Below are positions 36,601 to 46,329 of a stretch of DNA of 64,000 bases, in pieces. The DNA lies in the NCBI GenBank assembly GCA_019686135.1, contig JADGHL010000010.1, positions 1-64,000 of the forward strand, written 5' to 3'. The notes under the pieces were generated by a model that was not told the DNA's origin, did not search any database, and worked only from the letters and a program-made list of their open reading frames with translations. Made by a program: the position numbers and the translations under genes. Source of the DNA: Myxococcaceae bacterium. Lineage in GTDB: Bacteria; Myxococcota; Myxococcia; Myxococcales; Myxococcaceae. Each line of letters opens with the position of its first letter. Within the stretch, counting starts at the first letter, position 1.

Positions 36601-37937
36601 AGCGCTCTCCCGTAGTTCCCCCGGGACACCGTTCCCCCGGGCTCCGAATGGGGTCGCGGCAGAAATGTTTGCGGCCGTGGGCGCAGGGCTCCTGACGTGG
36701 CCCTCACGGTCTGGCGACGTACCAGGTACCCAAGATAGATGGCGATGCCGTAGGTCACCCAGAATTCCGGGGCAATCAACGCGCTGTTGATCGTCCCGGT
36801 GACGGCCATGCAGATCAACGCAAACATGGCCCCCTCATACAACCCGATCCGGGCAGGGTCCTTCTCGCGCCGAGCGAGCAACCGGGCGGAATTGACGGAC
36901 AGCAGCATGAGGAGAACGTAGCAGAGGCCTCCGAACACGCCGCCATAAGCAAGCACCATCGCGAAGTCGGAGCCGCCCACCTGATATTCGACGCCGGCAA
37001 ACTCGAAGTAGATCTGCCCCCAGCCATTACCGACGAGGAAGGTCTTGTCGGACTCGAAGAAGGAGTCCCAGAGCATGCCTTGCTGCATCAATCGGTACGC
37101 GCTGGACTCTCCTTCCAGGATCTCATCCGGATCGAAGAACCTGGCGATTTTGTGAGCCGCGTACGGATTGAACTCGTCCACCACGTGGGCGAACGTCACG
37201 ACCGACATGGCCACGACCAGCACGACGAGAACAAACCTCGGTATGGCCTTCCCGAGCCGGCCTTTCAGTTGATACCAGACCAGCGCCAGCACCAGCGTGA
37301 CCGCCAACCCATAGATGGCGGAGCGGGTGAAACTCGTCAGCATGCCTGCGGCCAGTGTGGCGATGATGAGGATGGACCTCTTCCGATTGGGCGAGGCAAG
37401 CAACGTGGGAAAGGCGAGGAGGAAGACGACGTTCAGGAATTTGGCAAAGGCGTTGGCCTCGGTTCGGAATCCCGAGGAGAAGCCGCCCTGCACCTGAAGC
37501 TCCTGTGACGGGGACAGCGCCAGGTCAATGCCTGCGAGGTGATAGGCGGCAACCTGAAACACGCCCCAGACAACGGAGATCAGCGCAATGACCACGGCCA
37601 GCCGGACGACGGTCCGGAGGTCCACTTTGCCGCTGATGAGCAGCAGCCCCACCGACACTGCAATACCGGCGTTTGCGACGAGGAGCCCGAAACTCGTGAG
37701 TGCGCGTAATGGTGCGTCCGCCACCAGGGCCGCAATCAGGTTCGCGAAGAGGAATGCGAAAAGGCAGAGGAATACCGGCGACTCGAAGAGGCGGGGGACG
37801 TATCCAATCAGGAGCAGGACGACCACCGGCATCAACAGGTGGTAGATGCGGAGCGATCCACCGAGCACCTCGATGTAGAAGAACTCGGTCCCGAAGAGGG
37901 CGATGAAATAGAGGACGATGAACCACCTGGATCGCAT
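36597..37937 (-). CDS. Wzy-like O-antigen polymerase family membrane protein
   Basis: This 446-residue polytopic protein has about 11-12 hydrophobic segments and a large periplasmic loop (about 255-320, MQQGMLWDSFFESDKTFLVGNGWGQIYFE) as in Wzy/WaaL proteins. GFSSGFRTEANAFAKF and SFTRSAIYGLAVTL match O-antigen polymerase patterns. It would join repeat units in the periplasm. A second ligase-family protein lies two genes downstream, so one may be polymerase and the other ligase. Confidence 0.85.
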   Translation of the reverse strand: MRSRWFIVLYFIALFGTEFFYIEVLGGSLRIYHLLMPVVVLLLIGYVPRLFESPVFLCLFAFLFANLIAALVADAPLRALTSFGLLVANAGIAVSVGLLLISGKVDLRTVVRLAVVIALISVVWGVFQVAAYHLAGIDLALSPSQELQVQGGFSSGFRTEANAFAKFLNVVFLLAFPTLLASPNRKRSILIIATLAAGMLTSFTRSAIYGLAVTLVLALVWYQLKGRLGKAIPRFVLVVLVVAMSVVTFAHVVDEFNPYAAHKIARFFDPDEILEGESSAYRLMQQGMLWDSFFESDKTFLVGNGWGQIYFEFAGVEYQVGGSDFAMVLAYGGVFGGLCYVLLMLLSVNSARLLARREKDPARIGLYEGAMFALICMAVTGTINSALIAPEFWVTYGIAIYLGYLVRRQTVRATSGALRPRPQTFLPRPHSEPGGTVSRGNYGRAL

Positions 37938-37982
37938 GTGCAGCCGCTCTCTCGGGAAGCCGGGTCACCGAGCCCGACAGGA

Positions 37983-39467
37983 TCAACTGCCTCCACCGAG
38001 GCGGCGCAGCACGCGGCCCTGCGCCGGGCGATCGGCCACGTGCTTGTAACGTCGCAGGACGGAGTCTGAAATCACCTCGAGCACCAGCTCCTCGTCGCGG
38101 TCGACGGTTTCCCGACCGTCGCGCCATTCGACGACGAGCTCTCCGCGGGTGGGGTCGTTCGCATCCAATGGAACGCTCAGCGTGAACGGGGCTGCGCCGC
38201 CCGCGTCCATGGCAATCTCGAACGAGAGGAGCTCGCCGGGCTTCTCGATGGATTTGACCTTGAGCCTGAGCGTCGAGGCATTGAGGGCACCACAAAGCGA
38301 CCAGGTTGCGGCCCAGATTTGCTCTATGGTCTCGGCAGCCTCCACCTCTGCGGAGATCTGACGCACGACAGCGCGCAACTCCAGGTTCTTGCGACGCACC
38401 ACGGCCGTCCTGGCCCGGTCGGCGAAGCTGAGGTACCCCAGCCGCCGCACGAAGATCGCCGCCGTCACTGCGACCGCCACCAGGAGCAGCGCCGACTGCG
38501 GCCCGTTCGCAAACGAGAGGCCGAGGGCGACCATCGCGAGGAAGACGCAGAACCCATAGAGCACCAGGACCGCCTGGCGGTGCGACAGCCTGAACCGGCT
38601 CATCAAGCGGTGGTGCATGTGCTCTTTGTCGGCGCTGAAGATCGGCCGCCCCATCGCAGTGCGGCGGATGATCGCCAGCAAGGTGTCCATGATCGGCAGG
38701 CCCAGAGAGATGACCGGGACCAGCATGGCCACGACGGTGCCGCTCTTGGACGAGGTCTTCAGGGATACGGCCGCGAGGACGAAGCCGAGAAACATACTCC
38801 CGGTGTCGCCCATGAAGATGGAGGCCGGGTTGAAATTGAAGACCAGAAAGCCGAGGACGGCGCCTGCGAGCGCGGCCATGCAGAGCGCGAGGAGAATGTC
38901 GCCGCGCCACGCCGCGAGGATGAAATTCGACGCGGCCACCACGAAGGCCACGCCGCCAGCCAGCCCATCGAGCCCGTCGATCAGATTGAGCGCGTTGATG
39001 ATCCCGACGATCCAGAAGACGGTGAACGGCAGCGCGAAGTAACCGAGCGAAAACGGTTCACCGAACGGGCTGGCGATGAACTCGACGCGAAAGCCAATCC
39101 AATACAACAAGAGGGCCACCGCGGTCTGCACCGCGAACTTCAGCTTCGCGCCCGCGCCCCGCAGATCGTCATACAGACCGAGCGCCGCGATGATGAGGCC
39201 GCCGGCGAAGAGCCCCGCGATCATCCGCGGCTGGTTCCGCCACGTCTGGCCGACCACCGATTCGACCAGGAACAGGGCGATCAACGGCGCGAAGAACGCG
39301 AGGACGATGGCGATGCCGCCCAGGCGGGGAACGGGCCGGGTGTGGACCTTGCGGCTCGAGGTGGCCTGGTCCACGAGACCCCAGGCCAACGCCCGGTTCC
39401 TCACCACGAGCGTGAGGACCGCCCCCACGGCAAGAGCGAGGAGGAATGCGACGGAGTAGGTGGTCAT
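37983..39467 (-). CDS. Undecaprenyl-phosphate sugar-1-phosphate transferase, WecA/MraY family, with C-terminal extension
   Basis: This 494-residue initiating transferase loads HexNAc-1-P (or similar) on undecaprenyl phosphate. Motifs: ALGLYDDLRGAG, the GIINALNLIDGLDGLAGG loop, NPASIFMGDTGSMFLGF and the cytoplasmic HMHHRL histidine motif, with about 10-11 transmembrane helices to about residue 355. Residues about 360-494 form an extra soluble domain (ELRAVVRQISAEVEAAETIEQIWAATWSLCGAL) absent from E. coli WecA. It seems to head the wzy and glycosyltransferase genes downstream on the minus strand. Confidence 0.9.
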   Translation of the reverse strand: MTTYSVAFLLALAVGAVLTLVVRNRALAWGLVDQATSSRKVHTRPVPRLGGIAIVLAFFAPLIALFLVESVVGQTWRNQPRMIAGLFAGGLIIAALGLYDDLRGAGAKLKFAVQTAVALLLYWIGFRVEFIASPFGEPFSLGYFALPFTVFWIVGIINALNLIDGLDGLAGGVAFVVAASNFILAAWRGDILLALCMAALAGAVLGFLVFNFNPASIFMGDTGSMFLGFVLAAVSLKTSSKSGTVVAMLVPVISLGLPIMDTLLAIIRRTAMGRPIFSADKEHMHHRLMSRFRLSHRQAVLVLYGFCVFLAMVALGLSFANGPQSALLLVAVAVTAAIFVRRLGYLSFADRARTAVVRRKNLELRAVVRQISAEVEAAETIEQIWAATWSLCGALNASTLRLKVKSIEKPGELLSFEIAMDAGGAAPFTLSVPLDANDPTRGELVVEWRDGRETVDRDEELVLEVISDSVLRRYKHVADRPAQGRVLRRLGGGS

Positions 39468-39531
39468 CTGGATGCCAGTGGCATGGTCGCACGATCAGCG
39501 CTCGCGAGTGAACACCTACCCATTCCCCCGC

Positions 39532-40635
39532 CTACCCACCCTTCGACCGGCCCGTGAACGTCTCTTCGTACCTGCGGGCGATCCGCTCCCACGTATACCG
39601 GCGCTGGGCGATCGCCTGCATCTGCGCGGAGATCTGATCCAGATCCCCGCGCGACACCGTCCGGAGGAGCTCGGCCAGCTCGGACGCGGTGGCAAAGTAC
39701 CGCGCGCGGCCCTCGGTCGTCTCGCGGTTGTATGAGACGTCATGGGCGAAGATCGCCAGTCCCAGCGACATCGCCTCGACCAGTGACGGATTCGTCCCTC
39801 CGGCCGAGTGTCCGTGCAGGTACACGGCGCAGTTGCTTCGCAGCGCATCGAGGCGCCGCTGCTCATAGATGGGATCGAGCAACACGATGTCGGGCCGGCC
39901 GCCGAATTGCCGTCGCAACTGCCGCCCGTAGTCGCTTCGATGCCAGTTTCCGACCGCCACGAGGGGCAGCGCCTTCGCTCGCGCCACGCCTTCGAGGATC
40001 AGATGCAGGTTGTTCTCGGGCTCCACCCGGCAGACGGTGAAAGCGTACGGGCCCTCCGGAACGCCCATGGACCGGAAGTAGACGGGGTCGGCCAATTCTC
40101 TGCGCGCGTGGTCTCCCCCGTATTCGATCAACTGCGCTTCGACGCCATAGCGTTCGCGCACCGAGTCGACGATCACCTGGTTGTCGGCGATGACGACGTC
40201 CGCGTGACGCACGGCAAGCGCTTCGGAACGCCGGAGGATCTGTCGCGCCACCGCCCCCCACTTCGCGCGCTTCCATTCCAGCCCGTCGATGTTGACGACG
40301 ATGCGGGCTCTGGAGATCCGGCGGATGACCGGCAGCGCGGCCGTCCCGCTCACGCCCAGGACGAGGATGACGTCGTGGGACGTCATCGCATCGAGCATCG
40401 ACCAGACGTCGTACGCAATGCTCTGCGGACCGTTGGCGTTCAGCGGGATGTAGCGGAGGCGCGCGTTCTGAAACGTCGCCGGCCGCTCTGGATAGGCGGG
40501 GCGGCTGCAGTAGACGGTGAGCCGATACCGGTCCGAAAGCCGTGTGACGAGCTGTTCGGCAAGCGTCTCGAATCCTCCGTACCGGGACGGGACGCCGACG
40601 GTGCCGATGATGGCCACCCTATCCGATGACGGCAC
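39532..40635 (-). CDS. Glycosyltransferase family 4 with DUF1972 N-terminus
   Basis: This 367-residue GT-B enzyme starts VAIIGTVGVPSRYGGFETLAEQL, the DUF1972 signature seen in bacterial rhamnosyltransferases. It then has the GT4 donor-binding part (FTVCRVEPENNLHLILEGVARA, YLHGHSAGGTNPSLVEAMSLGL with the E-x7-E-like motif). The start GTG at 40635 has GAGGAG 7-8 nt upstream and lies inside the preceding gene (overlap about 17 nt). An open TTG at 40641 is less likely. Confidence 0.88.
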   Translation of the reverse strand: MPSSDRVAIIGTVGVPSRYGGFETLAEQLVTRLSDRYRLTVYCSRPAYPERPATFQNARLRYIPLNANGPQSIAYDVWSMLDAMTSHDVILVLGVSGTAALPVIRRISRARIVVNIDGLEWKRAKWGAVARQILRRSEALAVRHADVVIADNQVIVDSVRERYGVEAQLIEYGGDHARRELADPVYFRSMGVPEGPYAFTVCRVEPENNLHLILEGVARAKALPLVAVGNWHRSDYGRQLRRQFGGRPDIVLLDPIYEQRRLDALRSNCAVYLHGHSAGGTNPSLVEAMSLGLAIFAHDVSYNRETTEGRARYFATASELAELLRTVSRGDLDQISAQMQAIAQRRYTWERIARRYEETFTGRSKGG

Positions 40636-41713
40636 GAACAATCTCCTCTTCGAAGCGCGCCGGGTGGAACGCCCGCGATCGCTCCTTCGCGCTCCGGCTC
40701 ATCCGAAGCCACAGCTCCGGCGAATCCACCAGTCGTGTGATGGCCTCCGTGACCTGCCGCGTGTTCGAGCCGTTGATGAGAAACCCGGTTTCGCCCTCCT
40801 TCACCACTTCCACCGGGCCCCCCACCGGCGGGGCGATCACCGGAATGCCATACGCCATCGCCTCCACGAGCGTCAGCCCGAAGGTCTCAATCCATTCATC
40901 GGGGCGTGAGAGATTCAGGACGAGGTGTGCGCGCCGATAGAACGGGCGCACATCCGCTGCCGCAGGGAAGGCCTCCACATTGGGCGGGACGTCGAAGCGG
41001 CCCAGGTAGGCGTCGATCTCCTCGCGCTGACCATTCAACACGAGCTCGAATCGGATCGCTTCGCGTGAAACGAGCTGGCGAGCCACCTCGAGGAGCTCGG
41101 GGACGCCCTTGTAGTCTCGCGGCGAGCACGCCATCAGGATCACGAACCGCTCGGATCCGGCCGGCGTGGCCGGATGCGCCTCGGCGTCGGCGATCATTTC
41201 GGGCGTGAGCGCATTGGGGATGGTCACCGCGCGGACGCCGGGGTGGGCTTCCGCCTCCCGGAGATAGTTGGAGACAAAAATCTCCAGACTCGCGGTGTGG
41301 CGCGCCACGCGACTCAAGAACATCTTCAGCAGACGCGGGCGGATCGACGTCTCGTGAACGTAGTACACCACCCGCTTTCCCATGAGGCGCCCGGCCAGGC
41401 CGGCTCCGAATGGGAGGAGCGTGTTGACCAGAACGACCGCGTCCTGGTCGCGGTACTGCCACAGGTCCCGGAAGACTCTCAGTTGCGAGGCGGCATAGCC
41501 CCTGAGCGTCGCGAGCTTCGACCGGTGGCTGCGTCGATACTCAAAGGGGCGGTGGACGACATCCATGCCGCTGAGAAATCCCTCGCTTCCGGCCGAGGCA
41601 TGCAGCGTGACCTCCACCCCCGCGCGACGGAGGGCGGCGATCGCCTGGCTCAGGACCCGGGTGCTGCCGCTGAAGTCATTGAGCAGATGTACGCAGACCA
41701 CTCTCGAGGTCAT
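40619..41713 (-). CDS. Glycosyltransferase family 4
   Basis: This 364-residue GT-B enzyme has the acceptor half beginning VVCVHLLNDFSGSTRVLSQAIAALRR and VYYVHETSIRP. The donor half has FVILMACSPRDYKGVPELLEVARQL and ETFGLTLVEAMAYGIPVIAPPVGGPVEVV (E-x7-E), typical of GT4. The ATG overlaps the stop of the upstream gene (ATGA), part of one tightly packed minus-strand operon. Confidence 0.92.
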   Translation of the reverse strand: MTSRVVCVHLLNDFSGSTRVLSQAIAALRRAGVEVTLHASAGSEGFLSGMDVVHRPFEYRRSHRSKLATLRGYAASQLRVFRDLWQYRDQDAVVLVNTLLPFGAGLAGRLMGKRVVYYVHETSIRPRLLKMFLSRVARHTASLEIFVSNYLREAEAHPGVRAVTIPNALTPEMIADAEAHPATPAGSERFVILMACSPRDYKGVPELLEVARQLVSREAIRFELVLNGQREEIDAYLGRFDVPPNVEAFPAAADVRPFYRRAHLVLNLSRPDEWIETFGLTLVEAMAYGIPVIAPPVGGPVEVVKEGETGFLINGSNTRQVTEAITRLVDSPELWLRMSRSAKERSRAFHPARFEEEIVRAVIG

Positions 41714-42933
41714 GGGAACGCTGCCTCGATGGCCTTGTGCATGAATTCGCCCTTGGCGTTCCAATCCAACCAGGTCTCGAAGCGGCGCCGCGCGCCCTTC
41801 GAGAGCGCGTTCCGGCGATCCTCGTCGGCGTACAGCGACCAGAGTGCGTCGGCGAACCCGTGGACGGCCTGTTCATATGACCCATAGGGGACGCGCACCC
41901 CCGAGCCTTCGTCGATCAATTCGCCGGGCCCCACGTTGTCGAAGCAGACAACCGGCAAGCCATGAGAAAGCGCCTCCGCGACGACCATCCCGGCCCCTTC
42001 GTGGGACGGAAAAAGAAAGCACGATGATGCGCGGTACAGCTCATGGAGCCGACGCCGGTCCATCCAATCGATGAACCGGACATTGCCGCGGACGTCGAGC
42101 GACTCGGACAGGCGCTTCAGGAAATCCCGTTCCGGTCCAGCACCGACGAGGACCAGCTCGACCCGCGCCCGCTCCTCCTCCGTGAGGCGGCGAAAGAACG
42201 CGGTGAAGCTCCGCAGCGTGACGTCGAAGCCCTTGAGAGGAACGAAGCGCCCGACCGAGATCACCCGAAACTTTTCGGAGTGCCGCTGCGGAGGCGGGCC
42301 CGGATCCTCGCTGCCCACGGAGGGGAGAATCGCCACCTTGCCGGGCTCGAGGCGCAACGCATCCGCCACACTCGAGTTCATACAGAAGACGAGGTCCGCT
42401 TTGCGCCGGGTCATCCAAAGGAGCGCGTCGAAGCTCCAGAAGCCCTGCTTCGCCATCCACTTGAGCTGGTCCTTGAGCTTCTCGTCGAAGCCGTAGTCCC
42501 GCATGAACTCCGGCGGGATCTTCGGGTGGTGTCCGATGGGCCCCCAGATGAACGGCTTCCCGAACGTCCAAAGCATCGACGGCGCCCAGTCGGCGTGAAA
42601 GTTCAGGTTGTGAGCGAGATCGAACTGGAGTCCCGACGCGCGGATGAACGCCGGCATCGTGATCTGCCAGAGATAGAAGTACAGCGACGAGCCCCGCGGG
42701 CCCCGCTTCCAGAACCGGAGCGCCTTCGGCAGGTCGTAGTAGCGGAACTCCAGATTGGGCAGCGACAGCTTGAACTCTTCGAGGAAGCGCTCGATGTGCT
42801 TCCGGTTGTTCTGCCGGGTGATCGCGACGACGCGATAGAAGCGCGCCAGCTGCCGGATGAAGTTCCACCCCATCCCCGACTCGGAACCCTTGTAGGGGTT
42901 GACGTCGTAGGCGGTGACCAGGATCGTTCTCAC
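41710..42933 (-). CDS. Glycosyltransferase family 4
   Basis: This 407-residue GT-B enzyme has TILVTAYDVNPYKGSESGMGWNFIRQLAR at the start. PFIWGPIGHHPKIPP lies in the middle, and the donor-binding half has FRVISVGRFVPLKGFDVTLRSF and FLFPSHEGAGMVVAEALSHGLPVVCF. The GTG at 42933 overlaps the upstream stop (GTGA) and has AAGAGA 6 nt before it. Sugar specificity unknown. Confidence 0.9.
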   Translation of the reverse strand: MRTILVTAYDVNPYKGSESGMGWNFIRQLARFYRVVAITRQNNRKHIERFLEEFKLSLPNLEFRYYDLPKALRFWKRGPRGSSLYFYLWQITMPAFIRASGLQFDLAHNLNFHADWAPSMLWTFGKPFIWGPIGHHPKIPPEFMRDYGFDEKLKDQLKWMAKQGFWSFDALLWMTRRKADLVFCMNSSVADALRLEPGKVAILPSVGSEDPGPPPQRHSEKFRVISVGRFVPLKGFDVTLRSFTAFFRRLTEEERARVELVLVGAGPERDFLKRLSESLDVRGNVRFIDWMDRRRLHELYRASSCFLFPSHEGAGMVVAEALSHGLPVVCFDNVGPGELIDEGSGVRVPYGSYEQAVHGFADALWSLYADEDRRNALSKGARRRFETWLDWNAKGEFMHKAIEAAFP

Positions 42934-43625
42934 GCGCGTCTCTTGAGCAGCCGGGCGGGGACGCCGCCAATCACGGAGCCCTCCGGGAAGCTCTTCGTGA
43001 CCACGGCCCCGGCGGCGATCACCGAATCGTTGCCGACGCTCACACCGTCCAGCACCGTGACCTTGGCGCCGATCCAGCAATTGCTCCCGATCCGGATCCC
43101 CTTCCGGGTGACCCCCTGCAAGCGGATGGGCTTCTCCCGGTCGGAGAACACGTGGTTCTCGGGGTGAAGGCTGAGGTATTGGCCGACGATCGTGTCGGCC
43201 CCGATTTCGACACCGCCGGCGCCGCCGACGTACGCGAACTCGCCGATTCCCACGTTCGGGCCGATGCGGATGAACCCGCTGGGATCTCTGATCGAGGTCG
43301 ACACCACCAGGCGCGAGAACGCGCCGAGCGAGACGTTTTCTCCAAGCTCGATTTCTCCGCCGCGCGCGTTGAGCAGGACCCGCTCACCGACACGCACGCC
43401 GCGGCCCACCTTGAGACGCTCGCCGCCGATCACCGACACGCCCGGTCCGAAGAAGGCGAGCGCAGGGCGTGACGACAGGGCCGTCGCGATGACGCCGCGC
43501 CGAAGCGCGGCCGCGTTCTCGAAGGCGAGACGGAGCAGCTCGCGGTCGCTGATCGACGGATCGATCGAGAAGTCGGGCGACCGTCTGACGAAGCGAACTG
43601 CCCGCTCGAGTGCCGACCTGATCAC
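42930..43625 (-). CDS. Left-handed beta-helix (hexapeptide) acyltransferase
   Basis: This 231-residue protein has hexapeptide repeats through most of its length (VKVGRGVRVGERVLL, IELGENVSLG, IRIGPNVGIGEFAYVG, GIRIGSNCWIGAKVTVLDGVSVGNDSVIAAGAVV). It ends SVIGGVPARLLKRRA, the standard end of maltose/colanic-acid O-acetyltransferases. The likely catalytic His is in SLHPENHVF. It probably O- or N-acetylates a sugar in the polymer. Starts and stops overlap neighbours (ATGA, GTGA). Confidence 0.9.
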   Translation of the reverse strand: MIRSALERAVRFVRRSPDFSIDPSISDRELLRLAFENAAALRRGVIATALSSRPALAFFGPGVSVIGGERLKVGRGVRVGERVLLNARGGEIELGENVSLGAFSRLVVSTSIRDPSGFIRIGPNVGIGEFAYVGGAGGVEIGADTIVGQYLSLHPENHVFSDREKPIRLQGVTRKGIRIGSNCWIGAKVTVLDGVSVGNDSVIAAGAVVTKSFPEGSVIGGVPARLLKRRA

Positions 43626-44929
43626 AGCGCCTCCACGAGTGTGCCCATGATGCGGGCGACGGTCTGGCTTCTATCGAGGTTCTCGACCGCCATGAACACG
43701 CAATCCGGCTTCCGGGCCTTCAGGCGTTCGAACTCGCGGCGATAGCCCGCGGTGAGCTCTTCGATGTCCTCGATCGCCAGCTCCTGCTTCCGCTGCCGGA
43801 CGACGTCGGGCGGTGCATAGAGGAGGAAGTTGAACGCCGGCGTCGCCAGCAGCGAACCGAAGGCACTCACGAACCGCGGGCTCAGCCGGATGTTGCTCCG
43901 CTTCGCGTCCACGACGAAGTCCAGGAAGTACCGGTCGTAGAGCACGATGTCTCCGCGCAGCGAGTGTTTCGCGAAGACGACCCACTGACCGACGGCGTAG
44001 TCCGAGAAGTAGTAGGCGAAGCGCGCGAGCGAAGAGAGGCGCGATCGATTCTTTCCCGTCCTCGGGAGCCGCGCCATGCTCCGCGCCTCCGCCTCGGCTT
44101 TTCCGTGGATGAACGCGCTCAGAATCGGAAGCAGCCCGGGGCGGTGCCTGAGGATCACGACCCGCTTGCGGTAACGCTCGCGAAGCTCACGCGCGACATC
44201 TTCGAGAATCGTCGACTTGCCGGATCCATCCGCGCCGTAGAAGGTGACGACGATCCCCCGATTCTCCCTGCGCGCACGTGTCAGCACATCCAGCGCATAC
44301 GAGCCGAGGCGAAAGACACGCTGCGTCGGCCGGTTCTCGGGGCGCCGGAGAATCGCCGCGATCACCCGCCGTCGCCGCGCTTCGTCGAAGAGGAACAACT
44401 CCGAGACGTGTGACGCAGACAACCCGTATCGTTCGTTGATCCGCGACAGCACGAGGCGTTGGTCTTCCGGTGACAGCCCCAGGACGTGCCGGCGGTACTT
44501 TTCGGGAAGGTCGGCGCCGTTGAGGAGCGAAAAGAGGAATGGGTATTCAAATGCGCGATCGACCGAAGGGGTGCGCTCGAACGCACCGTCCGCGCTCCGC
44601 AGCAGGTCTCGCGCATCGAGGTAGATCAACGATTTCCTGATGAAGCGGTGGATGAAATCGATCATCAGAAAGCCGCCGTCCCGGAAGAAGACCTTGAGCG
44701 TCGACATGTAGGACAGCGCGACGACGCGCACGCGCGCCACCGCCTCATCGCTCTTCACGAACTGAATCAGCTCGGGCACCCGCTCACGCGGTACCAACAC
44801 GTCGACATCGGACCCCTGCTCTCCCTGCTCCAGCGAACCCACGACATGCTTGAGCAGCGCGTACTCCCCCGAGTTGAGGGCGTTGCGGAACCTCCCCAGG
44901 AAGGCGCGACGATCAGTAGAGGTTTCCAT
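43622..44929 (-). CDS. Nucleotidyltransferase-like / thymidylate kinase-like fusion protein
   Basis: This 435-residue cytoplasmic protein has an N-terminal segment with the nucleotidyltransferase-type Asp-x-Asp (EQGSDVDVLVPRERV). Its C-terminal half is a P-loop kinase of thymidylate-kinase type (FYGADGSGKSTILEDVA, then VLYDRYFLDFVVD with DRY, and a lid-like Arg/Lys-rich segment). Such proteins occur in surface polysaccharide loci. No biochemical role is established to my knowledge. It overlaps the gene on each side, so it is made with the glycosyltransferases and the phosphotransferase-like protein. Confidence 0.78.
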   Translation of the reverse strand: METSTDRRAFLGRFRNALNSGEYALLKHVVGSLEQGEQGSDVDVLVPRERVPELIQFVKSDEAVARVRVVALSYMSTLKVFFRDGGFLMIDFIHRFIRKSLIYLDARDLLRSADGAFERTPSVDRAFEYPFLFSLLNGADLPEKYRRHVLGLSPEDQRLVLSRINERYGLSASHVSELFLFDEARRRRVIAAILRRPENRPTQRVFRLGSYALDVLTRARRENRGIVVTFYGADGSGKSTILEDVARELRERYRKRVVILRHRPGLLPILSAFIHGKAEAEARSMARLPRTGKNRSRLSSLARFAYYFSDYAVGQWVVFAKHSLRGDIVLYDRYFLDFVVDAKRSNIRLSPRFVSAFGSLLATPAFNFLLYAPPDVVRQRKQELAIEDIEELTAGYRREFERLKARKPDCVFMAVENLDRSQTVARIMGTLVEAL

Positions 44930-46307
44930 GCGTGCTTCTCAGCTCCTGAAGGCACCGCCTCCAGCCATCGACCAGCCAATGGGCTTGCGCATGAACGGAG
45001 CTTTGTCTGGCGAATTGCAGCGCGTAACGCGAAGCGTGCGCGAGGAGATAGAGGGCGAAGTGGTGGTTCACGTCGATGCCGCGCTCGTGGATGAGCGCGC
45101 GGATGGGGGCGATCGCGAGCGCGCATCGAATCAACTCCTTCAGATTCCGTCGCCCGGGTAGCAGCAGGCTCGTCTGGAGGACGAAGTGGAACAGATCGTA
45201 GAGGAGCGGGACGTCGAACCGGGCCAGCTCCCAGTCGTAGATGCCGATGGATCCGTCTCCGACGATCATGTTCCACGGAGTGAAATCGCAGTGGCCGAGC
45301 GCAACCGGCACGCGCCGGTCGAGATCGATCGCCGCTGCGACGTGCTCGAGATCGATCGCGAGGGCGGAGATCCCCGCTTCGAGCCCGTTGTAAGCAAGCG
45401 GACCCGAGCGCAGCGTCCGGATGGCGTCCATTGCCTGCGAGACCAGCTCGAGCTCCGCGGTCTTCCTCGTGGTGAGAAAAGGCTCGTAGAGCGCGAGGAG
45501 CGCCCTCGCGTGCGCCAACCCGAACCTCCGTGAAGACCACGGCGGGGCGACGCCGACGCTCCCGAGGAGAATGGAACCTCTCGTCGCTCGCGCGACCTGG
45601 ACCGTCGGGAGCGTCACGCCGCGGACCGCGTTCGACAGGCGCTCGAGGACGGCCACTTCATTCGACACGAGCCTCGCGGAATGGCGGCCGACCGGAACCT
45701 TGAGGAAGTGGGTCGGTCCGTCGCCGGATCCGGACACGGACAGCGCGATGGTCGCCTTCCGATCGTCGCCAGGTGTCCCGGTGAAAATCGCGGAGCCGTG
45801 AAAGGCGAGCTCGGAGTCCATGAGCCCCGAGACGAGCTCACGAGGCGAGAAGGAGCAATACCAGGTCCCCGAGCTGCAGAGGTGCTCGTTCCCGCTTAGA
45901 AAGCACGCCCTCACGAACGCCTTGTAGAGGGCGGCCTTGATCGTCTGTGCGTTATGGAGCGCGAGATGGAGCGGCCGGTTGTGGCCTGCCGGGAAGATCC
46001 ATCGAATCGCTCCGCCGGGCGCGCGCACGTAGTGGAAGCGGTGAAACCCTTCTGCGAGCAGGCCGGGAGCGTCGCAGGCGTTCTTTGCGTCGAACACCAC
46101 CGCCGCATTCGGAGCCGCCCGGCGCGCGCGCAGCGCCGTGAGCGTGGAGTCGGTCAGCACGAAGTGCGCGCGGGAGCTCGTTCGCAAAGGCCGCGCAGGC
46201 TCCGCTCCGTGAGCAGGGTGCACGACGATCTTCGCTTCGGGATCCCAGAGGAACGCGAGCACCTCGACGTCGTCAACACGGAGGCTGGCTTTCATCGCGG
46301 AGTGCAT
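44913..46307 (-). CDS. Phosphotransferase (APH/choline-kinase fold) protein
   Basis: This protein of about 464 residues has an unrecognised N-terminal half (about 1-180). Its C-terminal half is an aminoglycoside-phosphotransferase-like kinase with Brenner-type catalytic motif GHCDFTPWNMIV and metal-binding GIYDWELARFD. An ATP-binding region with FLKVPVG (candidate ATP-Lys) lies near 205. Members of this fold phosphorylate small molecules or sugars, and here a polymer building block or lipid intermediate is a guess. Starts at 46310 (GTG) and 46295 (ATG) are also possible. Confidence 0.75.
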   Translation of the reverse strand: MHSAMKASLRVDDVEVLAFLWDPEAKIVVHPAHGAEPARPLRTSSRAHFVLTDSTLTALRARRAAPNAAVVFDAKNACDAPGLLAEGFHRFHYVRAPGGAIRWIFPAGHNRPLHLALHNAQTIKAALYKAFVRACFLSGNEHLCSSGTWYCSFSPRELVSGLMDSELAFHGSAIFTGTPGDDRKATIALSVSGSGDGPTHFLKVPVGRHSARLVSNEVAVLERLSNAVRGVTLPTVQVARATRGSILLGSVGVAPPWSSRRFGLAHARALLALYEPFLTTRKTAELELVSQAMDAIRTLRSGPLAYNGLEAGISALAIDLEHVAAAIDLDRRVPVALGHCDFTPWNMIVGDGSIGIYDWELARFDVPLLYDLFHFVLQTSLLLPGRRNLKELIRCALAIAPIRALIHERGIDVNHHFALYLLAHASRYALQFARQSSVHAQAHWLVDGWRRCLQELRSTHGNLY

Positions 46308-46329
46308 CACGGAGGGGCTGCGCGCCTCT

